In this document: piece by piece, positions 6,320 to 9,454 of the stretch
Numbering within the stretch: position 1 is the first letter of the stretch
Layout: every line of letters starts with the position of its first letter
Assembly (NCBI GenBank): GCA_002383325.1
Contig: DFYJ01000008.1
Location: 1 to 9,454 of the forward strand
Reading direction: 5' to 3'
DNA from: Candidatus Aminicenantes bacterium UBA4085
GTDB taxonomy: Bacteria > Acidobacteriota > Aminicenantia > Aminicenantales > UBA4085
DNA length: 9,454 bases
Translations under genes and position numbers: made by a program
The notes under the pieces: generated by a model
Databases searched by the model: none
What the model was told of the DNA's origin: nothing
The model's input: the letters and a program-made list of their open reading frames with translations, nothing else

Positions 6320-6342
6320 AACGCGGCTTTAAGGAGACACCC

Positions 6343-6621
6343 ATGGCCAAGCATGCTTCCGCGGTCCGCCAGCAGCGCCACAGCGTCCGCCGCAACAAGA
6401 TCAACAAGAAGAACACCTCCGCGCTGAGGACCGAGGTCAAGAAGGTCCGCTCCCTCATCGAGGATCAGGATAAAGAGGCCGCCCGCAAGGCCCTGCCCCG
6501 GGCCTATGCCGTGATCGACCGCTCGGTCAAGAAGGGCACCATCCACGCCAATACCGGCGCCCGCTATAAGTCCCGTCTCGGCCGCCAGATCGAGGCCGTC
6601 AAGCCCGACCCCGCGAAGTGA
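6343..6621 (+). CDS. rpsT: Small ribosomal subunit protein S20
   Basis: This 92-residue basic protein is S20, which binds 16S rRNA in the small subunit. It starts MAKHASAVRQQRHSVRRNKI, followed by NTSALRT (24-30), lysine/arginine-rich helices, and the family-typical region around IHANTGARYKSRLGR. Length is normal. It has its own promoter and a strong ribosome-binding site (AAGGAG at 6331-6336). It is a single-gene unit between the divergent dtd operon and the convergent holA gene, and its last 23 bases overlap the end of holA tail to tail. No intrinsic terminator with a T-tract is seen after it. Confidence 0.95.
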   Translation: MAKHASAVRQQRHSVRRNKINKKNTSALRTEVKKVRSLIEDQDKEAARKALPRAYAVIDRSVKKGTIHANTGARYKSRLGRQIEAVKPDPAK

Positions 6622-7651
6622 CGTCCCCCCGGCCGATCGACCGGCCAAACTCGTAAACAAAAGCCTGAAGAAGAGGCTTGGCCTCGACCTCGGAGGTCTT
6701 CGTCCGCAAGTCGATCTCCTCCAGGGCCGTCAGCAGGCGGGTCATCTCGGCCAGGGACAGCTTGTCGACCAGGTCGAAGTAGGACCTGAACTTCTCGCTG
6801 TAGAGCTGCCGCCAGGCTTCCTTGATGTTCGGCCGCACCTCGGCGAAGACGGCTTTCCGATCGCGGCCTTCCGAGAGGCCGATGCGGCCGAGCAGCAGGT
6901 CGCGGAAGAATCCGGCCAGGTAGCCCATCAGGACCTGGGGCGCCACGCCCTCGGCCAACAGCCTGTCCATGATCAGGATGGCCCGCCCGGTCTGGCCCGC
7001 CTCCAGGGAATTGGTCAGCTCCCAGGGATCGAAGTCCTTGACCCAGTCCGAGACGGCCAGCACATCGGCCCGCTCGATGACCTTCTTCTCGCCCGCGTAG
7101 ACGGCCAGCTTCTCCAGCTCGGCGTCCAGGAGCCGCAAGTCGGCGCCGACGGTCTCGACCAGGCGCGCGGCGGCATCGGAGGCGATCCGCTTCCCGAGGC
7201 GTCCGGCCGCGTCCTCGATCCAGGGCAGAAGCTCCTTGTCCCTATACGGCTTCATCTCCTCGACCTTGACGATGTCCGGGGGGAGGGAGCCGAACAGCTT
7301 GAGCAGCCCCTTGGTCTTGGCCAGCTTGCCTTCATAGAGGACGACCAGGGATGTCTTCGGGGTCGGCGAGGCGAAGAACTCGCGCATGACCGACTCTTCC
7401 GCCTCATCCAGGTCGGCCTGGGCGGCCTTGGTCATCTCGACCACGAAGAGCCGCCAGGGCGAGAAGAAGAAGGGGATGGCTCGGGCCCGGTCGAGGATAT
7501 CGCGCCAGGAGGTATCGGCGGAGTCGATGCGCTCTTCGACAGCCGGCTCGCCGTCTTCCGTGGCCAGATCGAGCTTGAGCTTGTTCAGAAGGCGGCGGGC
7601 CGGGTACAGCTCTTCGCCGTGGAAGAGATAGCCGGCCTTGGCCCCAGCCAA
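6599..7651 (-). CDS. holA: DNA polymerase III, delta subunit
   Basis: The 350-residue protein is the delta subunit of the clamp loader, the part that opens the sliding clamp. Evidence is the N-terminal GYLFHGEELYPARRLL, the segment IPFFFSPWRLFVVE typical of the AAA+-like domain, SLVVLYEGKLAKTKGLLKLF, then the ERADVLAVSDWVKDFDPWELTNSLEAG region and a helical collar domain (VLMGYLAGFFRDLL to EAKPLLQAFVYEF). Position after leuS and lptE matches the classic bacterial order. The start is taken as TTG at 7651, one base after the lptE stop, with GGAAGG about eight bases upstream; no ATG or GTG is in frame nearby. This gives only about seven residues before the first conserved strand, roughly a dozen fewer than usual. 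The 3' end overlaps rpsT. Confidence 0.92.
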   Translation of the reverse strand: MAGAKAGYLFHGEELYPARRLLNKLKLDLATEDGEPAVEERIDSADTSWRDILDRARAIPFFFSPWRLFVVEMTKAAQADLDEAEESVMREFFASPTPKTSLVVLYEGKLAKTKGLLKLFGSLPPDIVKVEEMKPYRDKELLPWIEDAAGRLGKRIASDAAARLVETVGADLRLLDAELEKLAVYAGEKKVIERADVLAVSDWVKDFDPWELTNSLEAGQTGRAILIMDRLLAEGVAPQVLMGYLAGFFRDLLLGRIGLSEGRDRKAVFAEVRPNIKEAWRQLYSEKFRSYFDLVDKLSLAEMTRLLTALEEIDLRTKTSEVEAKPLLQAFVYEFGRSIGRGDVTSRGRA

Positions 7652-7652
7652 T

Positions 7653-8204
7653 TTAGAAGCCTTCCAGGATGGCCACGACGAGGCCGCGGGCGAAGAGCTT
7701 GGCCAGACTCTCCAGGGCCTCGGTCTCGGAGGACTCGAAGTCCTGCCCCTGGGGGACCTGATAGTCGGTCTTGAACATGTAAGAAGGGTTGGCGTAGATG
7801 ACGCGGCCGCTTTTGGCCTCCTTGAGGGCCACGTCGGCCACGACCAGGATGTCGTAGCGGTCGGCGGTCTTCTGATCGGAGAAGGCAATGGGATTGACGG
7901 CGAAGGTCAGGATGCGGCCCTCCAGCACGGCATCGGCCTTGGCCGCGTCGGTGGTGACCTCGATCTTGCCGCGGGAGGCGAGCTCGTTGATAACGGCCTG
8001 GGTCAGCTTGAGGTCGAGCTCGAAGCGGGTCGTCTGATTGGCGAACAGCGGGACCTGGATGGTCCGAATGCCGGGCGGCAGGAAGCCCGTGCCCACGGGC
8101 CGGTAGCCGCAGCCGGAGAGAATCAAGGCCGCGCCCAGGGCCAGGGCGGCCAGGCCGATGCGGCCAAGACAGACGGGACGGCGCTTCGAAGGTGCGGTCA
8201 TCAT
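7653..8204 (-). CDS. lptE: LptE-like LPS-assembly lipoprotein
   Basis: This protein of 183 residues has a lipoprotein signal peptide: a basic N-terminus (SKRRP), a hydrophobic stretch (about 13-29) and the lipobox LSGC with the acylated Cys at 32. After it come GYRPVG and IRTIQVPLFANQTTRFELDL, typical of LptE, then the alternating strands of the small alpha/beta domain. LptE sits at the inner face of the outer membrane, plugs the LptD barrel and helps insert lipopolysaccharide. Its place between leuS and holA strengthens the call. Two adjacent ATGs (8204 and 8201) are possible starts; AGGAG lies three bases before the first and six before the second, so the second (182 residues) may be preferred. 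The gap from leuS is 15 bases. Presence of LptE implies an outer membrane with LPS or a related glycolipid. Confidence 0.9.
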   Translation of the reverse strand: MMTAPSKRRPVCLGRIGLAALALGAALILSGCGYRPVGTGFLPPGIRTIQVPLFANQTTRFELDLKLTQAVINELASRGKIEVTTDAAKADAVLEGRILTFAVNPIAFSDQKTADRYDILVVADVALKEAKSGRVIYANPSYMFKTDYQVPQGQDFESSETEALESLAKLFARGLVVAILEGF

Positions 8205-8219
8205 CGGCTCCTGCCGGGA

Positions 8220-9454
8220 TTATACAACGATATTGATGATCTTGCCCTTGATGACGACGACCTTGCGAACGGTCTTGCCGGCCAGAAGCTCCTGGATGCG
8301 GGGCAGGGCCAGGGCCAGGGACTTCATCTCCTCTTCGCCCGTCTCCGGGGCCGTCTCGTACTTGTCCCGGATCTTGCCGTTGATCTCGACCACGATGGTG
8401 GCCATCTCCTCCTGGGCCAGGGCCGGGTCGAATTCCGGCCAAGGGGCCCGCATGATGAGGCCCTGGCGGCCCAGCCGGCTCCACATCTCCTGGCTCAGGT
8501 GGGGTGTGACGGGCGCCATCAGCAGGGCCAGTCCCTCGACGGCCCGGCGCAGCAGGTTCCGGCCCTCGGCCGAAGAGGCCAGGGCGTCCCAATCCTTCCT
8601 GATCGCATTGACCAGCTCATGGAAGGCGCTGATGGCGGTGTTCAGGCGGAAGCGCCGGCCGATGTCCTCGCCCACCTTGCGGATCGTCTGGTGCAGCTTC
8701 TTGCGCAGGCGGGACAGGGCTTCCTGATCAACCGGACCGGCCGCGTCTTCGGGGCAGCCTGCTTCAGCAGCACCGTCGGGCACGACGGCGAGCGCCAGGG
8801 CGTCCTGCAGGACGCCCCAGACCCGGCCCAGGAAGCGGTGGCAGCCCTCCAGGCCATCGTCTTTCCACTCGAACTCCTTTTCGGGCGGGGCAGCGAAAAG
8901 GATGAACAGGCGCAGGGCATCGGCCCCGTAGCGCTGGATCATGGCGTCCGGGTCGACCACGTTGCCTTTGGACTTGGACATGGCCGAGCCGTCCTTGTTG
9001 ACCATGCCCTGGGCCAGGTAGTGCGGGAACGGCTCGTCCAGGCCGATGAGGCCCAGGTCGCGCAGCATCTTGGTGAAGAAGCGGGCGTAGATCAGGTGGA
9101 GGATGGCGTGCTCGACGCCGCCGATGTAGAGGTCGACCGGCATCCAGTATTCGGCCGCCTCGCGGCGGAAGGGCAGCGATGTCTCTTTCGGCGAGGTGTA
9201 GCGCAGGAAATACCAGGACGAATCGACGAAGGTGTCCATGGTGTCGGTCTCGCGCCGGGCCGGGCCGCCGCACTTGGGGCAGGCCGCGTTGACGAAGGAG
9301 GGGATCTTCTCCAGCGGCGAGCCGGCTTCGCCGGTGAACTCGGCCTCATAGGGAATGCTCACCGGCAGGTCCTCGTACGGCACCGGGACGATGCCGCAGG
9401 CCGGGCAGTGGATCATCGGGATGGGCGTGCCCCAGTAGCGCTGGCGGGAGATGC
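8220..9454 (-). CDS. leuS: Leucyl-tRNA synthetase, C-terminal portion (partial, runs off right edge)
   Basis: The last ~411 codons of LeuRS are present; the N-terminal HIGH motif and editing domain would lie beyond the window. Seen in order: SRQRYWGTPIP at the edge, a zinc-ribbon segment with CPAC and CPKCGG, MDTFVDSSWYFLRY of the catalytic core, GGVEHAILHLIYARFF, the KMSKS loop reading GSAMSKSKGNVVDPD, the anticodon-binding helical domain, and the C-terminal domain with VVEINGKIRDKYE ending in KGKIINIVV. The enzyme charges tRNA-Leu with leucine in the cytoplasm. The first Lys of the KMSKS signature is Ala here, while the second Lys, the more strictly conserved one, is kept. It is the upstream gene of the leuS-lptE-holA operon, stopping at TAA (8220-8222). 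Confidence 0.97.
   Translation of the reverse strand, partial: ISRQRYWGTPIPMIHCPACGIVPVPYEDLPVSIPYEAEFTGEAGSPLEKIPSFVNAACPKCGGPARRETDTMDTFVDSSWYFLRYTSPKETSLPFRREAAEYWMPVDLYIGGVEHAILHLIYARFFTKMLRDLGLIGLDEPFPHYLAQGMVNKDGSAMSKSKGNVVDPDAMIQRYGADALRLFILFAAPPEKEFEWKDDGLEGCHRFLGRVWGVLQDALALAVVPDGAAEAGCPEDAAGPVDQEALSRLRKKLHQTIRKVGEDIGRRFRLNTAISAFHELVNAIRKDWDALASSAEGRNLLRRAVEGLALLMAPVTPHLSQEMWSRLGRQGLIMRAPWPEFDPALAQEEMATIVVEINGKIRDKYETAPETGEEEMKSLALALPRIQELLAGKTVRKVVVIKGKIINIVV

Larger units (their letters stand above)
6268..6342. promoter_or_regulatory. Divergent intergenic region between dtd and rpsT
   Basis: This 75-base, relatively AT-rich gap is the only real intergenic space in the window. It must hold the start signals both for rpsT (plus strand) and for the five-gene dtd operon (minus strand). 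No operator-like palindrome or small RNA is evident. Confidence 0.7.

Noticed and set aside
6291..6332. A 13-codon leader ORF (TTG start after AAGGAG at 6281) before rpsT
   Set aside because: It coincides with the -35 and -10 boxes of the predicted rpsT promoter, so it would not be on the rpsT transcript.
6631..6646. Inverted repeat GGCCG/CGGCC after rpsT as an intrinsic terminator
   Set aside because: The stem is only 5 bp and no T-run follows on the plus strand; such GC palindromes arise often by chance in this base composition.
1..9454. tRNA genes, CRISPR arrays, insertion sequences, riboswitches
   Set aside because: Non-coding space is almost absent and no tandem repeats, terminal inverted repeats, transposase motifs or RNA-gene signatures were seen; an FMN riboswitch, if any, would lie upstream of ribD outside the window.

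Overview
The window is GC-rich, almost gap-free bacterial chromosome. It carries eleven protein genes, two of them cut by the window edges. The only non-coding stretch longer than about 20 bases is the 75-base divergent gap at 6268-6342. An LPS-assembly lipoprotein (LptE) points to a diderm, Gram-negative-type bacterium. The high GC, the fused RibBA and the leuS-lptE-holA order would fit an Acidobacteriota/Aminicenantota- or deltaproteobacteria-like lineage, but that placement is inference only. No tRNA, rRNA, CRISPR array, insertion sequence or phage gene was seen.

Layout. (1) 1-2742, plus strand: a riboflavin operon made of the end of ribD, ribE (alpha subunit), ribBA and a HEAT-repeat protein, joined by one-base overlaps or a 3-base gap. 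ribH does not follow ribBA here. (2) 2729-6267, minus strand: a tightly overlapping five-gene operon. In transcription order it reads dtd (D-aminoacyl-tRNA deacylase), radical SAM/SPASM protein A, a PqqD-family peptide-binding protein, a small S24/S26-type serine peptidase, and radical SAM/SPASM protein B. (3) 6268-6342: a divergent promoter region. (4) 6343-6621, plus strand: rpsT (ribosomal protein S20). (5) 6599-9454, minus strand: leuS (partial), lptE and holA, a conserved bacterial housekeeping operon.

The most interesting part is the cassette at 2729-5830. A PqqD-like recognition protein, a peptidase and two radical SAM/SPASM enzymes together look like a peptide (RiPP-type) or protein modification system. 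No precursor peptide is visible, and the overlapping genes leave no room for one. The two radical SAM enzymes share one cysteine framework: seven C-terminal cysteines have exactly the same spacing, which points to duplication. PqqD-family proteins usually deliver the substrate to the radical SAM enzyme and the peptidase could trim it, but the substrate is unknown.

Other notable points: a Gln where the second metal-binding His of the DHBP synthase half of RibBA is expected; an AMSKS instead of KMSKS signature in LeuRS; tail-to-tail coding overlaps at both convergent junctions; and a possible leaderless transcript for the dtd-led operon.
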